Assembly (NCBI RefSeq): GCF_000003815.2 | Contig: NC_049980.1 | Coordinates: 34,883,172 to 34,939,546 of the forward strand | Source: Branchiostoma floridae | Lineage: Eukaryota; Chordata; Leptocardii; Amphioxiformes; Branchiostomatidae | Direction of reading: 5' to 3' | Length of the DNA stretch: 56,375 bases | In this document: piece after piece, positions 1 to 9,814 of the stretch | How positions within the stretch are numbered: the stretch's first letter is position 1 | Layout: each line of letters opens with the position of its first letter | Made by a program: the position numbers and the translations under genes | Notes under the pieces: model-generated | What the model was told of the DNA's origin: nothing | Databases searched by the model: none | What the model saw: the letters and a program-made list of their open reading frames with translations, nothing else

Positions 1-2222
1 CTCTGTGTTGATGGTCCGGTAGGAATGACAGGCATACATTCTGTCGGGCCTCTCTCAGGTGCCGGTGCAGGGCGTCCATGCACGGGGTGGTGACTTGAAG
101 TTGGAGCGGGTTGGGAGCGAGTAGGAGACTGAGTTGGTCTTGGAGCGGGTTGGGGTTGGAATCGAGGAGGTGTCTGACTGGGTCTGTCCATCTGTGCACC
201 AACTACTGCGTCTCTGTACGAGCGGTTCGGAGAACTTAGCTTGATGTTTGCTGTAGGTTGGTTGTTGTTGATGATAGGGTCGTTCCTTCGGCCCATGTAA
301 TGGCCCAGGCCTACGAGGGGGTTGATCGTTCGCTTTATGTTGGCTGCCAGAACCCGAGTCCCATTTCTGTTGAGATGATATCCGTCTGATGAGTACAGGG
401 GTCTCTTGATGGTCCCAGAGGTGGCAAAGTTCGAGTTGTCGATAGTGTGAATGTAAGACGTCTCATCAGCGGCGACCTTCAGGAAGGTGTTGACGTCATC
501 ACCAAATTGTTGGAGGGTGGGGTCATCTCTTGGTAGCACTGAAGATAAGACAAGGTTGGTGCGTGGATACTTCTCGTGGGTTACCTGGATTAGCTCGCGA
601 AAGTTCTCTGTCACCAATGTAGCGTCTCTAGCATCCCGTATGTCATTCGTCCCAACATGGAACAAAATGACCTTTGGGTCAGGTCGGGCCGAACTCTGAA
701 TGTAGTCTAGGCATTGAGAAATGTTGAAGGCCAATTCTTTATTCACACGTTTGTTTGGGTACAGTACGTCCGTTTTTAGCGCTTTGGTGTTGGAGTCTCC
801 CAGGATGAGTATGTCGGGCTGGGTTTCTTTGTTTTGTAGATTGGTCGTCATTGTCTCCTCCGGCGGGATCTCAGTGTTGTCTCTGGCTGCACGCGGGCGG
901 TGATTAGCTTCTGAATGGCTTTTCTGTACACCTTGTTTCTCCGACATATGTGAACTGCCAGCGGCGGTACCATCAATGGCCTCGTTCAGCACCTCGAATC
1001 TGTTGTGTACCTTTATTGTCGCCACTTCGCGGATTAGCCTGTCGGCGCGTTCTGAATCCTGATTTTCCCTGGTTTGAGTTCCCGCCGATGTCACCTGCCG
1101 CTTTGATGTGGTCTTGACTAATTCGTCGAATCTGTCTCGTAACGTCTTGACTTCACGTGCAAGATCGCGCTTTTCCCTTTCAAGACGCACAATGTCATCT
1201 TTCAGCTTTTTCCCTTCTTCAATAGTGAGGCCACTACACCTGTGGTTTTGGCCGGAGGATTTCAGTTTGTCTTCAAGGACAGACAGCCGTTGTGAAATAG
1301 AGTCCTCAAACGTTTTTCTGTCGGCGATTGAATCAACTAGACACGTTTCCAGCTTGTTTACGCTGTCTTGAACAATAGAGCAATTGGAAGAGGAACACCG
1401 ATCCGCCACATTTGTCTGAGTGTTAGACATATTGTCAGATACACCTTCAGTCTCATTACTGTTTACATCAAGCAAACCTTTAGGTACAGTTCTGCACAGC
1501 GGACACACATCAGACGCAAGGGGTTGATCACACGTTTGGCAAAGTGTAGTGCTGCTATTCACTGTCGTTATAGAACCCTCCAGGCTTGTGTTCTGAGGTA
1601 AAACAACCGTATTATTGTTCACGAGAGGAGTGGAGCTAATGTTCTGTTGTACCTTCTGTCTGAGACCAGGGAACACTTCCGAAAACCAAAGCAAGTACGC
1701 CGAACCTTGAATCAGCAACTTCTGGGTCGATTCGTAGATTTTGATGCTCACAGAACCAACCGACTGTTTGGTTTGGAAGTCAACGAACGTGGTTTTGATG
1801 TGATGACCGTCACTGGACTCGTCTTTTGCTCGAGTGTTGTAGAACTCCTCACATTTAGAAAGCCAGGAAATCGCATGATTGGGGGGAAGGTATATTGTGA
1901 TACTTTGAGCGTTGTGTTGTATACAATAGTTCCTAGGCTGTTTCAGCGATTTCTTGGAGAATCTGGGCGCGCCGGGGATGGTATGGCTGTCATTGTACTG
2001 TTGTCTACGGGAAGCGTCCGAAAGAACAGTAAAAGCCTTCCTCACCTCTTTGTGCTTTACATGAGCTTTCTTGAAGACGCTGTCTGTCCTGCTGAGCTTG
2101 CACGCTTCTTCATACAACAGGAGCTCTGTCGTGTAGGCAGCGACAATTTCATCGTGAGTCGCTGTGGGTGGAACACCGAGTGCCGAGTACAACTTTTCAG
2201 GGTCACTTCCATCGGTCGCCAT
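1..2222 (-). CDS. J-like / zinc ribbon / coiled-coil / SGNH esterase protein, 3' end beyond window
   Basis: One open frame of 740 codons runs from an ATG at 2222 to the window edge, with a good start context (A at -3, G at +4). Domains in order: residues 7-78 resemble a DnaJ J domain (LYSALGVPPTATHDEI, later VLSDASRRQQY), but the HPD tripeptide expected near 38-40 is EEA, so Hsp70 stimulation is unlikely. C228-x2-C231-x8-C240-x2-C243 is a zinc ribbon. Residues about 303-390 are charged, heptad-like coiled coil. Residues about 470-630 are an SGNH/GDSL hydrolase: GDSN at 475-478 (nucleophile S477), GTND at 524-527, and DGYHLN with D613 and H616. The tail from about 660 is rich in Pro, Gln and Arg. 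Known: ORF1 proteins of CR1/L2-clade LINEs combine a zinc-binding module, coiled coil and esterase. A long intronless frame supports that reading, but a host gene is not excluded because the downstream part is missing. Confidence 0.85.
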   Translation of the reverse strand, partial: MATDGSDPEKLYSALGVPPTATHDEIVAAYTTELLLYEEACKLSRTDSVFKKAHVKHKEVRKAFTVLSDASRRQQYNDSHTIPGAPRFSKKSLKQPRNYCIQHNAQSITIYLPPNHAISWLSKCEEFYNTRAKDESSDGHHIKTTFVDFQTKQSVGSVSIKIYESTQKLLIQGSAYLLWFSEVFPGLRQKVQQNISSTPLVNNNTVVLPQNTSLEGSITTVNSSTTLCQTCDQPLASDVCPLCRTVPKGLLDVNSNETEGVSDNMSNTQTNVADRCSSSNCSIVQDSVNKLETCLVDSIADRKTFEDSISQRLSVLEDKLKSSGQNHRCSGLTIEEGKKLKDDIVRLEREKRDLAREVKTLRDRFDELVKTTSKRQVTSAGTQTRENQDSERADRLIREVATIKVHNRFEVLNEAIDGTAAGSSHMSEKQGVQKSHSEANHRPRAARDNTEIPPEETMTTNLQNKETQPDILILGDSNTKALKTDVLYPNKRVNKELAFNISQCLDYIQSSARPDPKVILFHVGTNDIRDARDATLVTENFRELIQVTHEKYPRTNLVLSSVLPRDDPTLQQFGDDVNTFLKVAADETSYIHTIDNSNFATSGTIKRPLYSSDGYHLNRNGTRVLAANIKRTINPLVGLGHYMGRRNDPIINNNQPTANIKLSSPNRSYRDAVVGAQMDRPSQTPPRFQPQPAPRPTQSPTRSQPAPTSSHHPVHGRPAPAPERGPTECMPVIPTGPSTQ

Positions 2223-2794
2223 TGTTCCGAGCGCTTGGGTCGGCTTGGGTTGTCTGTTGTTCCAAAATTACCGCCGTATTTGCAGCGAAAATAGACCAAA
2301 GTACGCAAAAACCTACTCAAGTAGAAGAAACTTACATCAGCAAACTAGTAGAATGTAAAATATTGGATGGATCGCACGGTTAGACACAATTTAACTTATT
2401 CTAGCAGGAGCGTGCGATCGCCGTGACCGTCGTCGCCGCCATCTTGAATAATACAAGTCATTACCGCCTAGCGATATAGAACGAAATTGCAGGTTAAAAC
2501 GTCAAGTGCACGGCAGTGTATGGGGGATATAAATGACTTCGGTGTCAAGACAGTATCGGGGTGACTACACAATTACATTTTCCCCAGTAATACATGTAAT
2601 CCTATGGGGAAGTGGAGGAGAAAAATGTGTCATTTTCTCAAGAATTAAAACTTCAAGCCATACAAACTTACCCTCAAATGATAGCCTACTATCTCCAGCC
2701 TCATCAAATTCATTTACAAGACTTTCTTTACGGCTCCACTTTAGATAGACGCGCATCCCAGCCAACCCCCAACCCCCTAATCAGAGCCCTTGGT
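2223..2794. other. Upstream flank of the SGNH ORF, no gene seen
   Basis: This is the 5' side of the minus-strand ORF. I see no convincing exon, promoter motif or repeat here. All frames are short and carry stops. Confidence 0.4.
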
Positions 2795-2894
2795 NNNNNN
2801 NNNNNNNNNNNNNNNNNNNNNNNNNNNNNNNNNNNNNNNNNNNNNNNNNNNNNNNNNNNNNNNNNNNNNNNNNNNNNNNNNNNNNNNNNNNNNN
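2795..2894. other. Assembly gap (100 N)
   Basis: A run of 100 N. Any open frame crossing it is an artefact. Confidence 1.
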
Positions 2895-3369
2895 ACGCAG
2901 CCACTCCAAAAATGCCCAGATTTAATATCAAATCCCACCAAGAAAGGCTCTTCATTGGTTTCAGCCTTCATTTCTCTCTCGGCATGGGCTCTAGGCGCGA
3001 ATTGTTGAGTCACCCTTATCCATGGGACAAAACAGTGTCCATTGGCAAACAAGACTTTTGGGACAGATTTAAAAATTACACTTTTCCTCGAAACCAGCAA
3101 ACTGGACATTTCTGTGCAAAAATTGCCCAGGGAAAAAATCAAGTCAAATTTCCATCAGGTAAGCAGGGTGGGTTCTCCTGCGCAACTTAACTACTACCCA
3201 GGCCCCTCCCTCAACACGTGTCTTATTTACTGTGGGTGAGGAACACGTCGCTTCCATGTGGACACTTTGGAACGGTGGATTTGTACTTGGATTTTGTTGT
3301 TTTGCGTTTTCATGTTACGTTACTTGTTACGATGATGGATTACGTTGATATTTGGTTTGTGGGTATGTA

Positions 3370-3720
3370 GGTGTTGGGAAGACAAAGGTCAGGGTTGATT
3401 TGGGGCCCTCTAGTATGTGATCTTGGCAATGCAGCAGAACTTCAATTTGTGTATTTTTTACCTGGACATGCTATGGTCTTGATTTTGTGGTGGCAGATAG
3501 CTTGTGGTGTAAGGAAGAAGCGATGTATGTTTGGGCCCCCTAGCAACTTGCTCTGGAACTGCAGGGGCATTCTGGTCAAAATCTTCCAAGGAGCATAACG
3601 GAACATAGGAACGACGGATTTCATGATATTTAGTATGCGCGTATCTTTGGCAGAGATGTACATAATGAAGTGCAAATTATACAAATGTGGATTTAATTTG
3701 CATAATTAATTAGGAAAATC
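3370..3720. repeat. Dispersed repeat, copy 1 of 2
   Basis: Contains landmarks also found near 46640-46890: a phrase about a GGACATGCTAT box, a TTTGGGCC box and a GCTTGT box in the same order. The two copies are strongly diverged. The element type is not recognised. No coding potential is evident. The AT-rich DNA after it (3720-4130) holds nothing I can name. Confidence 0.45.
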
Positions 3721-4170
3721 TATATTTACCGTGTTTTCCATTATAGGGCTCAAATACATGTAACATGTGTAGTTTGTGGCAGGTGGAAGATAAGCAGATA
3801 CCAATTATACAAATAAGTCCCTTATTTCCATAATTAATGTGAAAGCGTCATAATTCTTCTTAGTACATGTAGTAAATGATTGGATTGTCAACATTGTGAC
3901 CTGTGTAAATTAGTTAAAGGTGTACATAACCAAGCATAGATTATGCAGATGTGCAAGTCATTTGTATAATCAGAATAGTTCGTGGGGATATGAGGTCTCC
4001 GAACTCTTGTTTGTTGGTGTAACAGGAAATTCCAGTTTGGTGATGGGGTTCTATGTTTCGATAAAGGCGAAATCCTTACCTAACATCATTATTCTTAGAT
4101 AGATTGATCGGGTTGATTAATTGAACATCGTTTTTTTAAGTGCACAGCTTTATTTTTCTGCTATACAAGC

Positions 4171-4201
4171 GTTTCGAAAGTCTGTCTGCTACCTTCATCA
4201 G
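4171..4201 (-). other. Hammerhead-like module, copy a
   Basis: On the minus strand a CTGATGA box is followed by a weak five-pair hairpin (AAGGT with ACTTT, loop AGCAGACAG) and then CGAAACGC. CTGATGA and GAAA are the conserved core strings of hammerhead ribozymes, which Penelope-like elements are known to carry. Stems I and III were not confirmed, so function is inference. Confidence 0.35.
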
Positions 4202-5253
4202 TATGAGAATAGACAGATTGTTGAAGTTGTTTGTTTATCTGTTTGTTTATCATTTTCCTGTAAACATAGGAAAACTACGTTCAAATAACACCACTAGCAA
4301 GAGCAAGAGAACCTAGGAGGCTTGCATTCCTGAATGACCACTGAATTGAAGCCAAGAAGTGAATGCTGAATTCAAAACGGCGTTCTTACTGAGTAGAGGC
4401 CTTTATTGTGTAATCATCACATTCGATAGGACTTTGCACGTCACATGTAGATACACACATAGAAATGTTTATCTGTTTATCAAACTTTGTACGAAAGTTC
4501 CATAAACAAATAACAAAGTAGGCCATTTTCGTGGTTACCTAGGAGACGGACAAACATGAGCATAAACAGTCACGTGTTTCCAAAGGTGTCGGATTTCAGC
4601 GGCGAAATTGCTACATTTGTACTGTAACAGTTTCCGTACAAGGCAGTCTGGCTACTTTCTGTTCATTCGTCAACACAGGATATAAAACAACAACCGACAG
4701 TAAATGAGATAAATAAGTAGTAAGTAAAGCACAATTCAAGAAATAACGACTCGTAATGAACTGTATAAAGCATAATTATTGATAAATAATGGATGAATGA
4801 TTTGATACAGTTTTTTTTTACGTGATTTGTTACATTTGATAAGTTCATAACATACATATTACGTCTAAGTCTGCAATTCACTTATCAATGCTGGAAACAT
4901 TTGTACAAACAGAACTTTGTATGAAACATTTTATGACCGGAGCTCCGTCAGGCAGAAATAAATGTGACAGAAACGCCCCCTAGCGTGACCCGATATGATT
5001 CCATGCATAGTTAGTTGGCAGCGGTATTAACTGCGGTTACTTCCACTGGACAGTCACGTGTCCAACTACATTTACCTACTATATACTCTTCTTAACTCTT
5101 ATATCGTGCTCTAGCAACCATGCAACTTCTCCATGTGGTCTATTTCGTGTATCTATGTAATTTTCATAGTTTTTATTGTTTCTACATTATAAGTATACAC
5201 CTGTGGGTAGGATTACGTCATGTCTTTACAATTAGGAGATTCGCGGTTCCAAT

Positions 5254-5416
5254 TGCGCGTGCGCATCGAGATGCATTGTGGGCAATATATCAAAGGTGAG
5301 GGTCCCTAACTTGTAAACAGATCTTGCCTGGACCATGATTGGTTCAGACGTGTTTATGTCTCAGGGGCCTTCACCTTTGACCTATTACCCACAATGCACC
5401 TCGCTGCTCACGCGCA
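5254..5416. mobile_element. MITE with 45-base inverted ends, copy 1
   Basis: The left arm (from TGCGCGTGCGCATCGAG) and right arm are imperfect inverted repeats that include GATGCATTGTGGG and TCAAAGGTGA. A second copy of the family lies at 6171-6320. No transposase is present. Confidence 0.65.
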
Positions 5417-6000
5417 GTTGGGTCCGCGCCCCTCCCTATCCTTGCTCCTTTGGTACCGTTTGTGCCGTCCACACGCGGGTGTTGGGGTGGGACTCCGCAG
5501 CCGTCTGATGTCCTCACGTAATGTCACGCGTGATTTCGCTCATGATCACGTGATATTACGTGTAAGCACCAACAACAAGTCCAATGTCCGCGGAACGCGT
5601 CCTTGTCTTCTCGTGATGTCCTGGTGTTGTCCAGGCTCCGGCCTGCCCGGGTCAGATATCGGTCCGTGTTTCCCCCTCGTCAGCTGCCGGCACCGCCGTG
5701 CGGGAGCCGTGCCCGTATCGTGCCGCGGCGAGCTATGTACAAAGCGTCTGGCGGGCGCGCGAGTGATGTGGAGCAGTTCCCAGTCCCAGTTCGGTATGAT
5801 GAGTTTATATAGAGGAGTCTGCGCACAGGCCATGCAGAAACAGCCGGCTCGGTAAAGGCAGCCGCAACCGTCGGTCCAGCCAATCAGAGACGTGCAAAAC
5901 GAGGGAGTTGTATATGTGGAGATGACGTCACCATCAGACAGCCGACTCCTCCGTCTGCTTGTCACCGCTGCCCTTGGAGTCTGGAAAACAACAGCAAAGG
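5417..6000. other. GC-rich stretch without recognisable gene
   Basis: GC- and CpG-rich DNA. Open frames exist on both strands but none shows a known domain or clear splice-framed exon. It may be a promoter island belonging to the CArG/TATA cluster just downstream. Confidence 0.3.
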
Positions 6001-6007
6001 GGTTATT

Positions 6008-6119
6008 CCATATATGGGCATTCTCTCCAAAAAAGGACCATTCATATATGGTCATTCTCTCCAAATAAGGATCATTCATGAATTCATTGCCTTCAACAAA
6101 AGGTTCATTCCATATATGG
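6008..6119 (+). promoter_or_regulatory. Cluster of CArG boxes (SRF-type sites)
   Basis: CCATATATGG occurs at 6008-6017 and 6110-6119, and CCAAATAAGG at 6061-6070. All match the SRF consensus CC(A/T)6GG. A near match lies at 6042-6051. The sites are embedded in a short tandem repeat containing CATTCTCTCCAAA, so the cluster could have arisen by local duplication. A TATA box follows at 6139-6146. Confidence 0.5.
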
Positions 6120-6138
6120 TCGTTCTCTAATCTTTTCC

Positions 6139-6146
6139 TATATAAG
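6139..6146 (+). promoter_or_regulatory. TATA box downstream of the CArG cluster
   Basis: TATATAAG lies 20 bases after the last CArG box, an arrangement typical of SRF-driven promoters such as actin genes. No plus-strand exon is visible downstream; a MITE begins at 6171. Confidence 0.35.
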
Positions 6147-6170
6147 CCTGTTTATGGTTTCAACTATGAA

Positions 6171-6320
6171 TGCGCAGCGAGTTGCATTATGGGGGTTATA
6201 TGTCAAAGGTGAAGACAAAACAAAACATGGACGTGTATTAGGCATGGTCTAGTCAAGAATAGTTCGCAAGATAGGGGCCTTCACCTTTGACATATTACCC
6301 ACAAATCATCTCGCTGCGCA
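6171..6320. mobile_element. MITE, copy 2 of the 5254-5416 family
   Basis: Inverted ends TGCGCAGCGAG and CTCGCTGCGCA are followed inward by TCAAAGGTGAAG and its complement. Same family as 5254-5416. Confidence 0.65.
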
Positions 6321-6505
6321 TACGCTGTGGAATTCAGGAACATGGCTATTGTATGAAGGTCATGATCAGAGGCTTTTCTACTTCTCGCTGTGCCAGAAAT
6401 ACGTAATCCATGACAAGATTTGAAAGGTTTATACTTGTGGTAACATGACATTTTCTTTTGTTTGTCCTGTTTAAATCACAGGCATTTCCTTCCTGTTGAA
6501 AAAAA

Positions 6506-6721
6506 CTAGTGGCGAAGCAGCTGATAAAGTGTTTGCTTGCCTGACGTGAGCTCCTTGGACTTGGTTTTGAGCTCGGCGCCGTCCTCGTGGCTCGCCAGCG
6601 AGGCCCGGGAGTGCTTCTTGTGGTGGTGGTGCACGTCCGTCCGGGAGCTCCTGTGGCTCATGTGCGAGTGCGAGCCCAGATGGGTGCCATGGCTACCATG
6701 GCTGCCATGGTGATGATGGTG
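6506..6721 (-). CDS. Common terminal exon: His-rich cytoplasmic tail of a small membrane protein
   Basis: The minus-strand exon begins after an acceptor (CTCTCCGTTCTGTAG) and encodes 71 residues before TAG at 6508-6506. It starts HHHHHGSHGSHGTHLGSHSH, then MSHRSSRTDVHHHHKKHSRA, and ends in a charged stretch GAELKTKSKEL and QTLYQLLRH. It is read in phase 0, matching the donor of the 39-base exon at 7809-7847. The His clusters suggest metal or pH-sensitive binding (inference). The tail would be cytoplasmic because the basic RYRRKRK segment precedes it. Three shortened copies of the first part of this exon lie upstream. The family is not recognised. Confidence 0.75.
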   Translation of the reverse strand, partial: HHHHHGSHGSHGTHLGSHSHMSHRSSRTDVHHHHKKHSRASLASHEDGAELKTKSKELTSGKQTLYQLLRH

Positions 6722-6801
6722 CTACAGAACGGAGAGAAGGTCCGATTACACACATGTACACACATATGTACACACATGTACACACATGTACACACACACA
6801 C

Positions 6802-6879
6802 GTCTGTCCTGGAGCTCCTATGGCTCATGTGGGAGTGCGAGCCAAGATGGGTGCCATGGCTACCATGGTGATGATGGTG
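6802..6879 (-). CDS. Duplicated His-rich cassette exon, copy 2
   Basis: Copy of the first part of the terminal exon, after an acceptor TATTGCAG. It encodes 26 residues, HHHHHGSHGTHLGSHSHMSH then RSSRTD, and is followed immediately by GTGTGT, a possible donor. It is 78 bases long and phase 0 at both ends, so inclusion or skipping would keep the frame. Usage in transcripts is unproven. Confidence 0.45.
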
Positions 6880-7048
6880 CTGCAATACGGAGGGAAGGTA
6901 CGGTTACACACATGTACACACATGTACACACATGGACACACATGTATACACATGCACACACACGTACACACATCACACACATGTACACACATTTACACAC
7001 ATGTACACACACATGTACACACATATGTACACACATGTACACACACAC

Positions 7049-7135
7049 GTCTGTCCGGGAGCTCCGATGGCTCATGTGGGAGTGCGAGCCCAGATGGGTG
7101 CCATGGCTACCATGGCTGCCATGGTGATGATGGTG
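7049..7135 (-). CDS. Duplicated His-rich cassette exon, copy 3
   Basis: 87 bases, 29 residues, after an acceptor CTGTAG. Sequence as in the terminal exon up to RSSRTD, then GTGTGT. The frame is kept (87 = 3 x 29). It lies within the CA-rich microsatellite. Confidence 0.45.
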
Positions 7136-7285
7136 CTACAGAACGGAGAGAAGGTCCGATTACACACATGTACACACATATGTACACACATGTACACACA
7201 TGTACACACATGTACACACATGTACACACATGGACACACATGGAAACACATGTACACACACAGATACACACACACACACACACAC

Positions 7286-7372
7286 GTCTGCGTGAGAACT
7301 CCTATGGCCCATGTGGGAGTGCGAGCCCAGATGGGTGCCATGGCTACCATGGCTGCCATGGTGATGATGGTG
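7286..7372 (-). CDS. Duplicated His-rich cassette exon, copy 4
   Basis: 87 bases, 29 residues, after an acceptor CTGTAG. It ends GHRSSHAD instead of SHRSSRTD, so it is the most diverged copy. It is again followed by GTGTGT. Confidence 0.4.
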
Positions 7373-7808
7373 CTACAGAACGGAGGGAAGGTACGGTTAC
7401 ACACATGTACACACATGTACATACATGGAGACACATGTATACACATGCACACACACGTACACACATCACACACATGTACACACATCACACATTACACACA
7501 TGGTGTACACACACGTACACACATGTGCGCACATTTACACATATTACACACATGTACACACAGGTACACACATGTACACACACGTACGCACATTTACACA
7601 CATGTACATACATGTACACAAATTTACACACACACACACGCGCGCGCGCGCACACACACACACACAAAACACACAAACACAACACGCAAACGCTACCCAA
7701 AATATAACTCACGCACTAACGCACAAACACACGAACACACTCAGATACACGTATATGTGCATAAACAAACAGGAGCACGCACGTACACACACCGATTAGT
7801 TAACTCAC

Positions 7809-7847
7809 CTTCCTCTTCCTCCTGTATCTTTTCGGAGGTTCCTCTTC
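7809..7847 (-). CDS. Common 39-base exon: acidic-basic linker
   Basis: A pyrimidine-rich acceptor (TCAAATTTCAG) precedes GAAGAGGAACCTCC, and the exon ends AAG before the donor GTGAGT. It encodes EEEPPKRYRRKRK in phase 0 at both ends. It joins in frame to every variable first exon (which end DPPK, DPPQ or EIKL) and to the His-rich exon. RYRRKRK directly after a membrane segment fits the positive-inside rule, placing the tail in the cytoplasm. Further common exons could be hidden in the gap at 8094-8350. Confidence 0.75.
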
Positions 7848-8093
7848 CTGAAATTTGAAAGAAAAACCGTTAAGATAAGACAAGACACAGCAAGAGTCAA
7901 ATCTGTTCCCTACATGATCGCGGGCTGGTTATGAGACACGACAGACAGACGTGTGAGGGAGATAAGGGTTGTTTCAGGGCGAACTGCCGGGAGCGCAGTT
8001 TGTTACCTATGTGTAAAACCGTTCATTGGCCGTTTTTATGATTTTGAGTTGTCAATATTTCATTACCCATATTTCCGTTGACTATACCTCATC

Positions 8094-8350
8094 NNNNNNN
8101 NNNNNNNNNNNNNNNNNNNNNNNNNNNNNNNNNNNNNNNNNNNNNNNNNNNNNNNNNNNNNNNNNNNNNNNNNNNNNNNNNNNNNNNNNNNNNNNNNNNN
8201 NNNNNNNNNNNNNNNNNNNNNNNNNNNNNNNNNNNNNNNNNNNNNNNNNNNNNNNNNNNNNNNNNNNNNNNNNNNNNNNNNNNNNNNNNNNNNNNNNNNN
8301 NNNNNNNNNNNNNNNNNNNNNNNNNNNNNNNNNNNNNNNNNNNNNNNNNN
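8094..8350. other. Assembly gap (257 N)
   Basis: A run of N inside the intron between the common exons and variable exon C. Confidence 1.
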
Positions 8351-9275
8351 TGGCTATATGAGTCGTGAAATGACAGTCCAAGATTTGCATTTGCCATTTA
8401 CAGGGTCCATTTGTCCTTATGAATTAATAATGATGTAAAATGCAACACGTTCTCGTCCTGTTAGTACATTTCACAGACGCCTTGATTAACGTGTGGTATC
8501 TGCAGGACTTATAATTAAGTTAAGACACCAACCATACCAAATGTTTGTGACACATGGGATTGATACTTTTGTAGCTAGAAGGAGAAAACTAGCGCATGCA
8601 TTTGTACAACGCATCGCCACATCTAAAAACAACATTATCTCCCGATTATTCCACTCAGATGCCTTCTTCCATAGCAAATTCTGGACACACTATGTGAATC
8701 TTGTTTACAAAAGCCCGGCTAATTTAACTTTTTTTATTGTACATAAAGTGTATGTGTATTGTTGTATTGTATGTTTTTATGTGATATTGGCCAAGAGCCT
8801 GAAATAAAGTTGAAATGATACCAACAGTGTGCAGAACTCCATATTTATATACACATGTACGTAAAATGATGGTGATGTAGACAAAACGGGCCTCTGTTAT
8901 CTGTGAAAAACCCTGAGAGGCCACAAGACACACAGATACAGAACTACGCAAATATAAGCCATTGGATTGATCTATGCAGACAAAATATGCTCCACTGCAC
9001 CCAGCAGGATAACCCTTGAGGGACCCCAGTTCCGCTGTAATCGCGTTACCTGAAACCCCTAGAGGGGCCCCAGGCCGGTATGATCGCACTGCCTGGAGTC
9101 GTGACGCGCGAACACTACAGCATGTTACCAGCATTAACACAGATTCCACCCACCCAACGATTTTCACATATGGAAATCCATGAAATATCTTTATGCACTT
9201 TATGTCATTTTATAACGATATATTTAGTGTTAGCCTTGCTTTAAATGCTTAAGTATGTACATGCTTAAGTATGTA
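8351..9275. other. Intronic stretch, no exon recognised
   Basis: AT-rich DNA. I see no splice-framed coding exon or intact element. Confidence 0.35.
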
Positions 9276-9452
9276 AACCTGTATTAGGGGCCACCTCTAC
9301 AGAGGGGCCACCTGTCCATAGTAGCCACTTTTTGTCGGTCCCTTGGGTACTTTATCTACAAGTTACCACCTCTATACAGAGGCCACCTGTCTATAGTGGC
9401 CAAATTTGTCCGGTCCCTTGAGTGGCCGCTATAGACAGGTTTGACTGTATAC
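9276..9452. mobile_element. MITE-like repeat, CAGTCAAACCTG family
   Basis: Ends with GACAGGTTTGACTGTATA and contains two CCACCTCTA...CCACCTGTC blocks. Related copies lie at 26500-26943, 40950-41160 and inside 54640-55400. The left inverted end is degraded. Confidence 0.55.
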
Positions 9453-9468
9453 ACAATTGAGTCAGTGA

Positions 9469-9525
9469 TAGCATCTCTCTCTCTCTCTCTCTCTCTCTCT
9501 ACCCCTCTCTCTCTCTCCCCTCACC

Positions 9526-9589
<64 letters not shown>

Positions 9590-9612
9590 CTCTCCTCCTC
9601 TCCCTCTCTCTC
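9469..9612. repeat. (CT)n microsatellite
   Basis: Nearly pure TCTC with a few CCTC interruptions. Confidence 0.98.
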
Positions 9613-9631
9613 TGTGCATGAATCCGAAATA

Positions 9632-9735
9632 TAGTGAATGTTATCTGAAACATCTGACCGTTTCCAACATCATATCCAGTTGCTTGAGTAACTGCTTTTT
9701 GGCATGTCTTATACCTGGATGTCCAACCTTCATCG
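9632..9735 (+). mobile_element. Degraded Penelope-like 3' tail module
   Basis: Contains CTGAAACATCTGACCG and then CAGTTGCTTGAGTAACTG. The same order occurs at 51525-51595 and, reversed, at 43020-42980. Attribution to Penelope-like elements is inference from the similar tail module shared with other copies. Confidence 0.35.
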
Positions 9736-9747
9736 ATGCACGCGTGG

Positions 9748-9790
9748 CTTACCTTGGGAGGGTCCATGAGCCCGTACCGTACGGACAGGT
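9748..9790 (-). pseudogene. Partial duplicate of the end of variable exon C
   Basis: About 40 bases repeat the exon C end (GTACGGGCTCATGGA, CCTCCCAAG) including an improved donor GTAAGC. There is no start codon and no membrane segment, so it cannot act as a first exon. It shows that the exon-donor junction was locally duplicated across a C-run. Confidence 0.7.
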
Positions 9791-9814
9791 AAGACCCCCC
9801 CCCCCCCAGCTCAC

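Larger units (their letters stand above)
6750..7680. repeat. CA-rich microsatellite separating the His-rich exon copies
   Basis: Blocks of ACACATGT and ACAC units fill the gaps between the four exon copies and continue to a (CG/CA) run near 7640. Long open frames here on both strands are repeat artefacts. Confidence 0.95.

Noticed and set aside
1647-2294. 215-codon plus-strand open frame, and other plus-strand frames in 487-1601
   Set aside because: Shadows of the minus-strand 740-codon ORF, which has recognisable domains; the plus frames have none.
5394-6079. Overlapping 153- and 177-codon frames on both strands
   Set aside because: No domain, no splice framing; typical chance frames in GC-rich DNA.
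6754-7858. Plus-strand frames of 308-317 codons rich in THMYTH repeats
   Set aside because: Translations of the CA microsatellite; the duplicated exons are real on the minus strand only.
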